Counted from the first letter of the stretch, positions 1 through 12,099 are shown. The stretch: 64,000 bases of DNA from Variovorax paradoxus NBRC 15149 (GCF_001591365.1 NZ_BCUT01000005.1:1-64000), one strand, 5' to 3'. Notes: generated from the letters alone by a model not told the origin. A program made the numbers and translations.

Positions 1-152
1 GGCACGGTCACGGTCAACGCCGATGGCACGTACACCTACGTGCCCGGCGCCAACTTCAACGGCACCGACAGCTTCACCGTCACGGTCAGCGACGGCCACG
101 GCGGCACGACGACGAGCACCGTGACCGTGACCGTCAACCCCGTCAACGACGC
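1..152 (+). repeat. Ig-like repeat unit, copy A (within adhesin)
   Basis: This segment is almost base-for-base repeated at 616-767 in the same reading frame. It encodes the end of a bacterial Ig-like/VCBS unit with the motif GANFNGTDSFTVTVSDGHGG. Such tandem repeats expand and contract by recombination, so the true repeat number needs long reads. Confidence 0.85.
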
Positions 153-2628
153 CCCCGTGTTCGTCGACGCCGGTGGCACCCCGGTGAACACGACAGACGG
201 CTACGTCTTCGGCTACGACGAGAACCGGCCCGCAGGCGCCGTGCTCGGCACGGTCCACGCCACCGACGTCGACAGCGCGACCGTCACCTACAGCATCCTC
301 TCGGGCAACGACAACGGCTACTTCGCCATCGACCCGGTCACGGGTGCGATCAGCCTCACGCCGGCGGGCGCTGCGGCGTTCGTCAACGACTACGAAGCGG
401 GCGCCAACGCGCACGCGCTGGTGGTCGGCGCGAACGATGGCACGGTCACGACGTCCATCCCCGTCACGCTCAACGAGCAGAACCTCAACGAAGCGCCGAC
501 GGCGCCCGACGACACCAAGACCACGAACGAAGACACGCCCGTCAGCGGCCAGATCGTCGGCAGCGACGTCGACGGCGACACGCTGACCTACGTGAAGAGC
601 AGCGATCCGTCGCATGGCACGGTCACGGTCAACGCCGACGGCACGTACACGTACACGCCCGGTGCCAACTTCAACGGCACCGACAGCTTCACCGTCACGG
701 TGAGCGACGGCCACGGCGGCACGACCACCAGCACAGTGAACGTGACCGTCAACCCGGTGAACGACGCGCCATCGGCCTCAGTGAACAACGCAGAAGCCGT
801 CTCCGAAGGCAGCCTGCCCGGCGGCATTCCGGCTGCGGGAGAGCCGCCGCTGCAATCGACCGGCACCATTTCCATCGCGGACCCGGACAGCGCGGCCGGC
901 GACCTGTCGGTGTCGCTGAGTGGCCCCAACGGCGTCACCTCCGGCGGCCAGCCGGTGTCGTGGACCTGGGACGCGGGCACGCACACGCTCACGGGCAGCG
1001 TCACCGTCGGCGGCGTCACCACCGAGGTGATGACCGTGGCTGTGGGCAATGTCAGCGCCACGGGCGCGGGGCAGTTCGAGGCGGGCTACACCGTCACGCT
1101 GAAGGCGCCGATCGATCATCCGCCGGGCAACGGCGAAGGCGTGTCGAACCTGCACTTCGAAGCCGTGGTGAGCGATGGCCAGGCCAGCGGCGCGCCGGTG
1201 GGCTTCGAGGTGCCCGTCAAGGACGATGCGCCGGTGCTCGTGAACGGCGAGCAGGCCGTCGACGTGGCGCCGATCGATACCAACCTCATGGTGATCCTGG
1301 ACCTTTCCGGGAGCATGGGCCAGGAAACCCCGACACGCCTCAGCCGTGCGAAAGAGGCGATCCAGAATCTGATCGACGGCTACGACCTGTACGGCGACGT
1401 GCGGGTGCAGCTCGTCACCTTCAGCACGACCGGGGCCTCGCAGCAGGCCTGGATGACGGCGGCCGAAGCCAAGGCGCTGGTGCAGAACCTGCAGGCCGCT
1501 GGCAGCACCAACTACGACGCGGCCCTGGCTGCGGCGATGAACGGCTTCTCGGCCACCGGCAAGCTGGACGGGGCCCAGAACGTGTCCTACTTCCTCACGG
1601 ACGGCGAGCCGACGCTGGGCGACGGCAACACGGCGCAGTTGGCGAACAGCAGCAACAGCAGTACGGCCGACAGGGGCATCCAGGCCGGGGAAGAAGCGAT
1701 CTGGACGAACTTCCTCAACACCCACCAGATCAACTCGTTCGCACTGGGCCTGGGCTCGAGCCTGAACGCGGAGGCACAGGCTTTCATCGACCCCATCGCC
1801 TACAACGGCAACACCGGCGCGAACACCAATGGCCAGATCATCACCGACACGAGCCAGCTGAACGACGTGCTGCAAGGCACGATCAGCGTGCCACCCACCG
1901 TCAGCAACCTGCTGACCGGCGGCCTCGGCGGCTCGTCGGGCTTCGGTGCCGACGGCGGCCATGTGTCCACGCTGAGCATCGACGGCACCACCTACGCCTT
2001 CGACAGCAGCACCGGCCTGATGACGAAGGCCGGCCCCGCCGCCGGCAGCGACTACAGCTACGACGCGGCGACGCACCAGGTCACCATTGCCACGGCGCAG
2101 GGCGGCAAGCTGGTCGTGGACTTCGACTCGGGCGAGTTCAGCTACCAGGTGGCACCGCGCACCAGCGGCTCGCACAACTACGACGAGACGCTCAGCTACC
2201 AGGTGGTCGACCGCGACGGCGATGCGAGCAACGCGGCCACGCAGACGCTGCACGTCAACTACACGCCCGCAGCCGGTGCAGCGGGGGCGGCAGCGCTCTT
2301 CACCTCGGCCGACTCGCTGGGGCTGGCCGGCGTCGACGCAGCGACGGTGTCGCTCGAGCAGCAGCAACCGCACGACGCGCCGCATTCCCCCTACGGCGAC
2401 AGCCCATGGGGCGGCACGCAGCTGTCCGACATGCTGCATGCCTACAACGCGGCCGAGTCGCTGCAGGTGCTGCTGCAGGCCGCGTTCCCGCCGGCCTTTG
2501 CGAGCACGCAGGCATCGCCCACGGTGCTGGCCCTGGCGTCGTCGGCCGACTCGCTCACGGCCTACGCACCGCCCGTGGCCCCTTCGCTCGACGACGAGCT
2601 TCACATGGGCCTCGCGTTTCACCACTGA
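1..2628 (+). CDS. Giant repeat adhesin with VWA domain, type I secreted (3' part, runs in from the left)
   Basis: The reading frame is open from base 1, so the true start lies outside the window. The visible 875 residues begin inside an Ig-like/VCBS-type repeat ending in VNPVNDAP. A cadherin-like unit and a second, nearly identical Ig-like repeat follow (see the repeat entries). A von Willebrand A domain comes next, with the metal-site motif DLSGSMG near base 1300. The C-terminal 200 residues look like the calcium-dependent secretion-signal region of large T1SS adhesins (LapA/BapA type). This fits a surface or secreted adhesin for biofilm attachment. The three exporter genes start 72 bp downstream and are its expected secretion machine. 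Alanine-rich linkers near the C-terminus are typical of the class. The binding target is unknown. Confidence 0.85.
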   Translation, partial: GTVTVNADGTYTYVPGANFNGTDSFTVTVSDGHGGTTTSTVTVTVNPVNDAPVFVDAGGTPVNTTDGYVFGYDENRPAGAVLGTVHATDVDSATVTYSILSGNDNGYFAIDPVTGAISLTPAGAAAFVNDYEAGANAHALVVGANDGTVTTSIPVTLNEQNLNEAPTAPDDTKTTNEDTPVSGQIVGSDVDGDTLTYVKSSDPSHGTVTVNADGTYTYTPGANFNGTDSFTVTVSDGHGGTTTSTVNVTVNPVNDAPSASVNNAEAVSEGSLPGGIPAAGEPPLQSTGTISIADPDSAAGDLSVSLSGPNGVTSGGQPVSWTWDAGTHTLTGSVTVGGVTTEVMTVAVGNVSATGAGQFEAGYTVTLKAPIDHPPGNGEGVSNLHFEAVVSDGQASGAPVGFEVPVKDDAPVLVNGEQAVDVAPIDTNLMVILDLSGSMGQETPTRLSRAKEAIQNLIDGYDLYGDVRVQLVTFSTTGASQQAWMTAAEAKALVQNLQAAGSTNYDAALAAAMNGFSATGKLDGAQNVSYFLTDGEPTLGDGNTAQLANSSNSSTADRGIQAGEEAIWTNFLNTHQINSFALGLGSSLNAEAQAFIDPIAYNGNTGANTNGQIITDTSQLNDVLQGTISVPPTVSNLLTGGLGGSSGFGADGGHVSTLSIDGTTYAFDSSTGLMTKAGPAAGSDYSYDAATHQVTIATAQGGKLVVDFDSGEFSYQVAPRTSGSHNYDETLSYQVVDRDGDASNAATQTLHVNYTPAAGAAGAAALFTSADSLGLAGVDAATVSLEQQQPHDAPHSPYGDSPWGGTQLSDMLHAYNAAESLQVLLQAAFPPAFASTQASPTVLALASSADSLTAYAPPVAPSLDDELHMGLAFHH
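616..767 (+). repeat. Ig-like repeat unit, copy B (within adhesin)
   Basis: This is a near-identical in-frame copy of bases 1-152, separated from it by a cadherin-like unit. It differs at scattered, mostly third-codon positions, which indicates an older duplication under protein-level selection. Confidence 0.85.
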
Positions 2629-2700
2629 CCCACCGGGGCGTCGGCGCCGCTTGCGGCGTCGACACCTTGTGGTCCACACGCTGTCCGCACGTTCTTACGC

Positions 2701-4031
2701 ATGTCTGCTTCCCGTTTCCTTCCGCCCGCCGCCGCGGGCCTTTTCTTCCTGCTCGCCGGCACGGCGGCGTTTGCGCAAGCGAGCGCCGCCACCCCGCTGG
2801 GCATGACCGAGGCCGTGCGCCTGGCCGCCACATCGCACCCGACCGTGCGCAACGCCGTCGGGCAAGCGCTGCAGGCGGGCGAGGGCATTGCGGACGCCCG
2901 CTCGGGCTACTACCCGCAGGTCAGCGCGGGCCTCAGCGCACGCACGGGCAACCGGCAGTTGCAGACCGACGGTCGCCGCCAGGTGCACCAGGCCTCGCTG
3001 TCGGTGACCCAGATGCTGTACGACTTCGGCAAGGTGTCGAGCGCCGTGAATGAGGCCGAGGCCTCGGCCACGGCCGCGCGCGCCAAGCTGCTGTTGGCGG
3101 TCGACGACGTGGTGCGCGACACCGCCCAGGCATGGATCGAAGTGCATCGCCAGCAGGCGCTCGGCGAAATCGCGCAGGCCCAGGTGAAGGGCGTGCAGTC
3201 GCTGGCCGGCCTGGTGGGCGAGCGCCAGGCCAAGGGCGCCACCAGCCAGTCCGACGTGGCACAGGCGCAGTCGCGCCTGGAGGCCGCGCGTGCCCAGCAA
3301 CTCAACACCGCGTCCCAGGCCGAGCGCTGGCGCCTCAACCTCATGCATCTGACCCAGGGCCGCATGCCGGCCGACATTGCCGGCGAAGCGTCGGCGCCGC
3401 TCGCGAGCGCCTGCGCCGCGCACCCGCAGACGGCCTTGCCCGCACCGGCCGTGCAGATGGCGCAGGCCGAGCGCGACATGGCACAGGCCGCGCTGCGCGG
3501 TGCCGATGCGCAATTGCTGCCCACGCTGTCGCTCAACGCCGGCGTCAACCGGGGGCTCGAATCGGGCGCGCGGCTTGCCGGCCAGTCCGGCACCGAAAGC
3601 ACGCTCACCGTGAACTTCAGCGCGCCGCTGTACGAAGGCGGGCGCAGCCAGGCCCGCCAGCGCGCCGCCGTGCACGCGGTCGAAGCGGCCGAGGCCGCGC
3701 TGGGCTATGCACAGCTCAACGTGCGGCAGCGGCTCGAAGACGCGCGCGTGCAATCGCAAGGCCACGCGCTGCGCCTGCCCGTGCTCGCCGCGCGCGTGCA
3801 CAGCACGCAGCGCACGCGCGACCTGTACCGCGAGCAGTACCTGCAGCTGGGCACGCGCTCGCTGCTCGACCTGCTCAATGCCGAGCAGGAGTTCCACGGC
3901 GCGCGCTTCGAGCAGGCCGAGAGCGTGCACGAAGTGCAGCGCCTCGCGGTCGAGTGCCTGTACCAGTCGGGCCGCCTGCGCGAAGCCTTCGGGCTGGTCG
4001 ATGCGGGCGAGCTCGTGGCCGGAGGCCAGCC

Positions 4032-4035
<4 letters not shown>
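2701..4035 (+). CDS. TolC-family outer-membrane channel of the adhesin type I secretion system
   Basis: The protein has 444 residues. It begins with a clear signal peptide: a hydrophobic stretch at residues 8-25 and an AFA-QA cleavage site near residue 26. Two long alanine-rich, heptad-like helical stretches follow, as in TolC/LapE/AggA channels, with the conserved LLDLLNAEQEF near the C-terminus. It should form the outer-membrane trimer through which the upstream adhesin leaves the cell. It is the first gene of a three-gene transporter operon. Its stop overlaps the ABC exporter start as ATGA, so the two are translationally coupled. The family call is secure; the substrate is inferred from position. 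Confidence 0.88.
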
Positions 4036-6220
<2,185 letters not shown>

Positions 6221-6224
<4 letters not shown>

Positions 6225-7456
6225 ACGCCGTGACATTGACCAACAAGGCACCGGTGCCTGCGCAGGTATCCACCGCCACCGTGTGGGGCCCCGGCGGCGC
6301 CGGCGACTTCGACGAGGCGCGCGCCAGCGGCTCCGCGCGCGTCGTGTGGTTCATCGCGCTCTTTCTGCTCGCGTTCTTCGTGTGGGCCTGGTGCTTCGAG
6401 ATCGACGAAGTGTCCAGCGGCATGGGCAAGGTGATTCCCAGCTCGCGTGAGCAGCGCATCCAGTCGCTCGAAGGCGGCATCCTTGCCGAGCTGCGCGTGC
6501 ACGAAGGCCAGATCGTCGAGAAGGGCGAGGTGCTCGCGCAGCTCGACCCGACGCGCGGCGAATCGAGCGTGGAAGAAACCGCCGCGCGCTACCGCGCCGC
6601 ACTGGCCAGCAGCGTGCGCCTGCGCGCCGAGGTGGAAGGGCATAGCACCCTTCAGTTCCCCGCCGAGCTGAAGGCGTACGCGCAGCTGGTCGACTCCGAA
6701 AGCGCGCTCTTCCGCTCGCGGCAGGGCAGCATGCGCGACACCGTTTCGGGCCTGGGCCAGGCGCTTGCGCTCGTGCGCAAAGAGCTCGACATCACCCGCT
6801 CGCTGCAGGTGAGCGGCGCGGCCAGCAACGTCGAGCTCATCCGCCTGCAACGCCAGGCCGCCGACCTGGAGCTGAAGATCTCCGAGGCGCGATCGAACTA
6901 CATGGTGCGCAGCCGCGAGGAACTCGCCAAGGCCGATGCCGAGGTGAAGTCCTTGTCGTCCGTGGTGCGCGGGCGTGCAGACTCGCTCGAGCGGCTCACC
7001 CTGAACTCGCCCGTGCGCGGCATCGTCAAGAGCTTGCAGGTCACCACCATCGGCGGCGTCGTGCCGCCCAACGGCTCGCTCCTGACCCTGGTGCCGCTGG
7101 ACGACCAGTTGCTGGTCGAAGCGCGCATCTCGCCTCGCGACATCGCCTTCATGCGGCCCGGGCAGGAGGCGCAGATCAAGGTCACCGCCTATGACTACGC
7201 CGTGTACGGCGGCCTCAAAGGGCGTGTGGTGACCATCGCACCCGACACGCAGCGCGACGAGGTCAAGCCCGAGATCGTCTACTACCCCGTACTCGTGCGC
7301 ACCGACTCCGACGCACTGACCGACAAGGCCGGCCGCCGCATGCCCATCGTGCCCGGCATGGTGACCACCGCCGACATCCGCACCGGTCGCAAGACCGTGT
7401 GGGACTACCTGACCAAGCCGCTGAACAAGGCGCGCGAAGCCATGCGCGAGCGCTGA
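6221..7456 (+). CDS. HlyD-family periplasmic adaptor of type I secretion (LapC type)
   Basis: The protein has 411 residues with the classic layout. A short cytoplasmic N-terminus is followed by one membrane helix at ~41-62 (VVWFIALFLLAFFVWAW), a lipoyl half-motif (GKVIPSSREQRIQSLEGGI), a periplasmic coiled coil at ~110-260, and the returning lipoyl/beta-barrel part with SPVRGIVKSLQVTTIGGVV. It bridges the ABC exporter and the TolC channel. The ATG at 6221 is preceded by AAGGAGG and overlaps the exporter stop (ATGA). Family assignment is firm. Confidence 0.93.
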
Positions 7457-7515
7457 TTCGCGCGCGCTCATTCATCTCTCCCAAGAATCCCATCCGACCC
7501 AAGAGGAAGCCAGCC

Positions 7516-7959
7516 ATGAAAAAGACCCCGCACGCATCACCCACCGTTGCCGCCTTCGCGCTCGCCGCCGCGCTGCTCGGCACCGCCACCCATGTGGCGG
7601 CGCGCGATAACCCTGTAGACCCCGTGAGCAACCCCGACAAGCTGGACTATCGCGACGTCGAGGCGCGCCGCCCTGACTTCAAGGAGCCCTTTCTGCGCGA
7701 CGGCATCGTGTCGCGGCCCGAGCGCTTTCGCGAGATCAAGCCCGGGGTCAATCAGGCCCAGGTGCTCGCCGTGCTCGGGCAGGCGCTGAGGCAGCAGCGC
7801 GGCGCGCTCGGCACTGAGTGGGACTACCAGTTCAAGTTCCAAATGCCGCAATCGGCCAACTACCTCGTATGCCAGTACAAAGTCGTGTTCGACGACGGCC
7901 AAACCGTACGCAGCGCCGCGTGGCGCCGTCGGCAATGCCTGGACCTGATCCCACACTGA
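7516..7959 (+). CDS. Small exported BamE/SmpA-like protein
   Basis: The protein has 147 residues with a signal peptide (basic MKKT, hydrophobic residues ~10-26, AARD near the cleavage site). The mature part contains REIKPGVNQAQVLAVLGQ and later WDYQFKF, the pattern of BamE/SmpA-like beta-alpha folds. Two cysteines (CQYKV and RQCL) could form a disulfide. It lies 59 bp after the adaptor gene, has an AGAGGAAG ribosome site, and is the last gene before a strong terminator, so it is probably co-transcribed with the secretion operon. A role in envelope assembly or adhesin anchoring is inferred. It lacks a lipobox, so it is not a classic lipoprotein. Confidence 0.72.
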   Translation: MKKTPHASPTVAAFALAAALLGTATHVAARDNPVDPVSNPDKLDYRDVEARRPDFKEPFLRDGIVSRPERFREIKPGVNQAQVLAVLGQALRQQRGALGTEWDYQFKFQMPQSANYLVCQYKVVFDDGQTVRSAAWRRRQCLDLIPH

Positions 7960-7985
7960 ACTGCCGGCTGGCGATCGAGCCGTCG

Positions 7986-8016
7986 ACCCGCTACGCCCAG
8001 GAGCGTGCGGGTTTTT
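7986..8016 (+). terminator. Rho-independent terminator closing the secretion operon
   Basis: ACCCGC, one bulged T, ACGC, a six-base loop and then GCGT-GCGGGT form a 10-bp stem followed directly by TTTT. It sits 27 bp after the BamE-like gene and is oriented to end the adhesin-exporter transcript. Confidence 0.8.
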
Positions 8017-8497
8017 GATGTGGGGGAGACGCCGTGATTCGGGTCTTTGGTGCTTCGACAGGAATGAAAAATCATTCAGAAAGCCGCATGAATATTGAGT
8101 TATTGTTTTATTGATTAATAAAGTACCGACAAAAATACCGATAAAGTTCAATCCGTCATTGCCTGTCGCATCTCAACGACACGCGTGTCCCTTTGGCAGT
8201 CCTGCCCTCGGCGCTTCGCGATGAAATTCCTCATGGTGCGGGCCAAGCTCTCAGCCGTCGACTACCCGCGCGCTCCTGGAAAGGTTTCCCAAAGAGGTTC
8301 CGACAGTCCTCCATACGCAAGAATGACAGCCGTCACGCATTCGCGGCGTCCGGCGACTTCAAGCCCAGCGCCGTTCTGAAGCCGCCCTCGCAAAGCTCCG
8401 GACCGTCCTGCAAGCCATCCATCAAGACTGCACGCCAATCATTCGCGCCGAATCTCTTGGTCAACAACCCACCACAAGTTCGTTAACACGATCGGCA
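8017..8497. other. Non-coding junction, AT-rich at 8080-8160
   Basis: No convincing gene is visible. The stretch around 8080-8160 is strikingly AT-rich, with an inverted repeat around TTATTGATTAATAA. The secretion operon upstream is very GC-rich. The change coincides with the passage from a secretion locus to defence-type genes, so this is a plausible island edge. No tRNA, integrase or direct att repeat was recognised. Confidence 0.5.
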
Positions 8498-10756
8498 TCA
8501 CATGCTCGTCTGTTCGCTCTTCTTTTGAATCTCTTGGGCCAGCAGCTTTACATAGCTAGGAATGTACGCAGATGACAGCACGGCCTCCTTCACACTTTCT
8601 GTATGGTGCGAGCATAGCTTGAGCCTGCTCGTCGCCAAGGCAACAATAAATTCGGTCAAGATTTGGCCACGCGAGACTCTCCACTCACTCACCTCATAGA
8701 GAATGATGTCGGTGACACTCCGACTTAGCGGCAGATTTGACTCGTAATTGAGTTCTGAAGGTCTCGCCGCCCTCAATATCGACGCACGAAGAACCGCGTC
8801 ATTGAACTTCATGAAGTTGTTTGGATCAACGAGCACCTCCGAATAGACGGAGAACTCCAAGGCTCGCCTAAGGGTCGAGATGTCACTGGTTGCAAGAGGA
8901 TCCCGATTTAGCCCAAGTGCTGTTGCAACCAGGTTGCAAACGATGGCGTAAATGTCGGCTTGCGATTCGCTGCCATCCACAGGCAGGAAAACGAAGTCCG
9001 ACTGAAGTTTGAGAGCTTGGCGATTCTGGCCGTACCAGAACAGATTTTCATATGCTGACCCGTTGTCCCTCAGCCACGCTAGTCGCTCACGAATTTCGTA
9101 AGGAACAGCGTCTATGCCGCCAATGTCGACGATGCCTTGCAGCATCCCAAGTTCGCTATCCCAGCTGGATAAGGCTTCTGTTCTGTAACGCAGAATCACG
9201 ACCGATCCAGCTTCAAACTCAAATGTGTTCGGCCCGTTCGCCCCAGACCTAAGAGCTGACCGGAGCTGCTTGAATTGTTCAGGCGATTCAACGAGGGTTG
9301 CCGCTGCTACGTAAGATACAGTCCCGTCCGGCGTAACTGCTCTCAGAATTTCATTGATCTTTCTTGGGATGTGCACCGATTCGATGCAAGAAAATGCCAC
9401 AAGTGCGTTGGCTCTATGCGTTGGGGTGAGGTCCTGAAGGTGATCGGACTTCGTAGCTGCCGGCAGTGAACCCTTTCCGCTCTTGTAAGGCTCAAAAGCC
9501 GCGATGTCGCTACTTGTGAGCTCATCGGAGACTAGCAAGTCTAGAGACGGCGCCGCCTTGCTCTCTGTCAGTGCTGCCTGTAGTGTCTGCTGACAGGCCT
9601 GTAGCACCTTGGCTTGATCCATCGACAATTCCAAGTATGGAACATTGGTTCCAGGCGCGTGCAATAAGACAGAGATGGCGCCACGCGACTTGACAGCGGA
9701 AAAGAACTCTTTGGCACCGCCTTTCATTGAGCATCTCCCAGCGTCTGTCCCATGGAATGCAATGTTAAGGAGGTCGACTTTTCGCTTCTGCAGCAAGAAT
9801 TGATCGCCTTCGAACGACGCGGCAGGGATACCCTCTTTGCACCACTTGCAGTCGTTTGCTCGGAAGGTCTCTATGGGAGAGTAGCCCCAAGCTTCGGTGT
9901 CGCGCGCGGTCAAGTCAGCAACCACTGCTCCTTGGTACTGGTCAAACCCTTCCGCTTGAATGTAGAAAAGGGTGACGATACGGTCTTCGTTCGAGGTGCG
10001 AAGCGAAATCTCTTCCGCGAGCCCGCCGGACGTCGATGCGGAAATCAAGACGAGATGATTGGTATTTGCTCGCGATAGACGGTCTAAGCCGTCATAGCTG
10101 CTAAAAGATTCGATTGGCGGGCGCGATCGCCACATGCTTCGCAAATGCGCTTGTTCAATGATGCTCGCGCCCACTGCGACGAGCGGACCGGTGTCAACAT
10201 AGATACGCTGAACATCGGCAGATGGGACGTGCGGCAGCGTGAAAAAGGCTAGAAGCATGCATTCCAGTGATCCGGTCAGCGCGTTCGCTGCTCGCAGGAA
10301 ACTAAGCGCATGCTTTCCTGAAGTCTTCCCGAAATGAATGCCGTCGGGTGCGTGTACAACGCAGCGGCGCTGTTGAAAGAGGTCCGCCATCCAACCGGTT
10401 CGAGTCACTGCGGGAAGCTCTTCTGGTTGACCTGCGTCAACTCCGGTGAGCATTATTTTCTTGATTGCTGCATCGAAGTGCGCGAATCTCAGTTCGGGGG
10501 AATTTGATGCGTTACGAAGATGACGAACAGCAATAAGGCTTTCCAGGACTTCCTGATCAGACACCAGAGGCGCGAGAATCGTGATGGACTTCGCCAGTGG
10601 GAAAGAAGCAATGACATCTCGAATGTCTTGGCTCAACGTGCCTTCAGAAAACTCACTTTCATAGACGAGTAGATGGCTTTCCGTGTAAGTATCAACCGTT
10701 GGAGGAACTTCTGCTGACGTCGCCGAGCGACAGATGAACTGATTGCGTACGTTCAT
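8498..10756 (-). CDS. Large partner protein of a GHKL ATPase; central phosphoribosyltransferase-like region
   Basis: About 752 residues, and I cannot place it in a named family. Base composition is visibly lower in GC than in the upstream operon. Residues ~195-280 carry YVDTGPLVAVGASI, then SFSSYDGLDRL and LVLISASTSGGLAEEI. The last part resembles the PRPP loop of orotate-type phosphoribosyltransferases. Then come CKWCKEGIP and GDQFLL. The C-terminal ~400 residues show no motif I know. The chosen start is the ATG at 10756, because it overlaps the stop of the upstream gene (ATGA); a GTG two codons earlier is possible. Co-translation with a GHKL ATPase suggests a two-protein conflict module. 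Enzyme activity is inference. Confidence 0.7.
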   Translation of the reverse strand: MNVRNQFICRSATSAEVPPTVDTYTESHLLVYESEFSEGTLSQDIRDVIASFPLAKSITILAPLVSDQEVLESLIAVRHLRNASNSPELRFAHFDAAIKKIMLTGVDAGQPEELPAVTRTGWMADLFQQRRCVVHAPDGIHFGKTSGKHALSFLRAANALTGSLECMLLAFFTLPHVPSADVQRIYVDTGPLVAVGASIIEQAHLRSMWRSRPPIESFSSYDGLDRLSRANTNHLVLISASTSGGLAEEISLRTSNEDRIVTLFYIQAEGFDQYQGAVVADLTARDTEAWGYSPIETFRANDCKWCKEGIPAASFEGDQFLLQKRKVDLLNIAFHGTDAGRCSMKGGAKEFFSAVKSRGAISVLLHAPGTNVPYLELSMDQAKVLQACQQTLQAALTESKAAPSLDLLVSDELTSSDIAAFEPYKSGKGSLPAATKSDHLQDLTPTHRANALVAFSCIESVHIPRKINEILRAVTPDGTVSYVAAATLVESPEQFKQLRSALRSGANGPNTFEFEAGSVVILRYRTEALSSWDSELGMLQGIVDIGGIDAVPYEIRERLAWLRDNGSAYENLFWYGQNRQALKLQSDFVFLPVDGSESQADIYAIVCNLVATALGLNRDPLATSDISTLRRALEFSVYSEVLVDPNNFMKFNDAVLRASILRAARPSELNYESNLPLSRSVTDIILYEVSEWRVSRGQILTEFIVALATSRLKLCSHHTESVKEAVLSSAYIPSYVKLLAQEIQKKSEQTSM

Positions 10757-11922
10757 AGCCACCCTAGCGGCACCAGCGTGCGGATGGCGACGCCTTTGAC
10801 TTCAGTGTTTTCCGTTGGGCTAGGTCTGACAGGATTATCAAAGTCGAGCATGCGAACCTTTGGCATTCCTGGTCGTGTGCGCGATTCGCGTGACTCCATC
10901 TGAATCTGATGGTCGCCGGTGAAGAAGCTGCGATAAGCCTTTGTTCGTCCGGAGCGAACTTGAATCGCGCCCCTCAGAAAGTGCAGAGCACGGAGGACCT
11001 CGTAGAGCCCGATTCCTCTTGGATCGCCCTCAGGCAGATGCTGTGCTTCCTCACTATGCTTGTCCAAGCATTCGCGAAGACATGTCCACTCTTCTGCGAG
11101 GCTATCGGAGGCCAGAAGTGCGCGCTTGTGTTTTGATCCAAAGAAGCCAACGCCGGAGTCCACCACCGAGATCTCTAGACATTCGACGGCTGCGCCGAGC
11201 TTCTTTTGGAGGACGGGATTGCCGCCAGTTTGCACAACCACGGTCCGAACGAGGATTGCACGGATGACATCTGCTTTAAGCGTGCGTCGGTCGTATCCGA
11301 ACCTTGCGTGAATCTGTGTGTTTTCGAAGAGTTCGAAAACCACGGACGTCAAAGCGTCTCGCCACTTCAGCACTAGCTCTTCGTTCGGCATTCCCGTGAC
11401 TCGAGAAGCTAAGATTGGATCGAGTACAGCGGACAACTCGGACCGGGTTCTCAAACGGTTCGGAGAAGCGTACAGCGCTCGATTCCAACCTCGTGTAAGG
11501 CTCTCGAAGCAGACTAGCGAGTCAGATCGTTCGAACCAGTCCGGTGATAGCCTGTGAACGGTGAGCGCGGACTGCAGCGCGACACGCCTCTGCGCCGACA
11601 ATGCTTCTCCATTCGCCGTTCGATGACGAGCGTTCTCGAAGCAGATCGCGCAACTGAATATTGCCGCCGCGCCTGGCGAGCGAGTAAGCACATCCAAAGC
11701 GGTTTCTTCCCATCTACATTCCGGTAAGGTTTTGAGTGCTAAGCAAGAAAGGAATCGTTGAAGGGTCCACGGGTCGTTCAACAGATCCATCTCATCAGAG
11801 TGATCAATCGACAGTAAGAAGTACGAGGTAGCACTGACGCGCGTCAGTGCTTCATCGGACCTAAGGTCTCCTGGAATCCGGAGTGGCGTCAACGTGGATG
11901 AGAATTCTTGCAGTGGCGGCAT
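10753..11922 (-). CDS. GHKL (histidine-kinase/Hsp90-type) ATPase of a two-gene module
   Basis: The protein has 389 residues. It carries the three ATP-site boxes of the GHKL fold: an N box FELFENTQIHAR (~200), a G1 box VVDSGVGF (~257) and a G2 box DPRGIGLYEVLR (~300). There is no transmembrane helix, no dimerisation/phosphoacceptor histidine box and no receiver partner, so it is not an ordinary sensor kinase. The ~190 residues before the ATPase do not resemble anything I recognise. The stop overlaps the start of the 752-aa partner. Stand-alone GHKL ATPases paired with a large second protein are a recurring arrangement in bacterial defence loci, and that role is proposed here. The start is ATG with a weak GAAAG site. 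Confidence 0.75.
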   Translation of the reverse strand: MPPLQEFSSTLTPLRIPGDLRSDEALTRVSATSYFLLSIDHSDEMDLLNDPWTLQRFLSCLALKTLPECRWEETALDVLTRSPGAAAIFSCAICFENARHRTANGEALSAQRRVALQSALTVHRLSPDWFERSDSLVCFESLTRGWNRALYASPNRLRTRSELSAVLDPILASRVTGMPNEELVLKWRDALTSVVFELFENTQIHARFGYDRRTLKADVIRAILVRTVVVQTGGNPVLQKKLGAAVECLEISVVDSGVGFFGSKHKRALLASDSLAEEWTCLRECLDKHSEEAQHLPEGDPRGIGLYEVLRALHFLRGAIQVRSGRTKAYRSFFTGDHQIQMESRESRTRPGMPKVRMLDFDNPVRPSPTENTEVKGVAIRTLVPLGWL

Positions 11923-12099
11923 CGGTTAGTCTTTCGAGCAACTCGGATGGCAATGGGCTCGGTAGGTTGATGTCTGCACGCCTGACTCGAGTCCCTTGTG
12001 ATCGGCACTAGATTGTGAGTCAGGCTATGAAGCACATTTGATGCGCATAGTATGGACTCTAATCACATTCCGTTGACCTGCGGACTGTACCCAAACATG

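Noticed and set aside
1..767. Repeats at the left edge as a possible CRISPR or satellite
   Set aside because: The units are in-frame protein repeats ~615 bp apart with no regular short spacers.
778..2679. 633-codon antisense frame over the adhesin
   Set aside because: Arginine-rich composition typical of antisense to GC-rich repeats; the adhesin frame has clear VWA and Ig-like motifs.
8193..8486. 97-codon frame in the left junction
   Set aside because: Low-complexity Arg/Ser/Pro sequence with no motif or neighbouring operon; likely chance.
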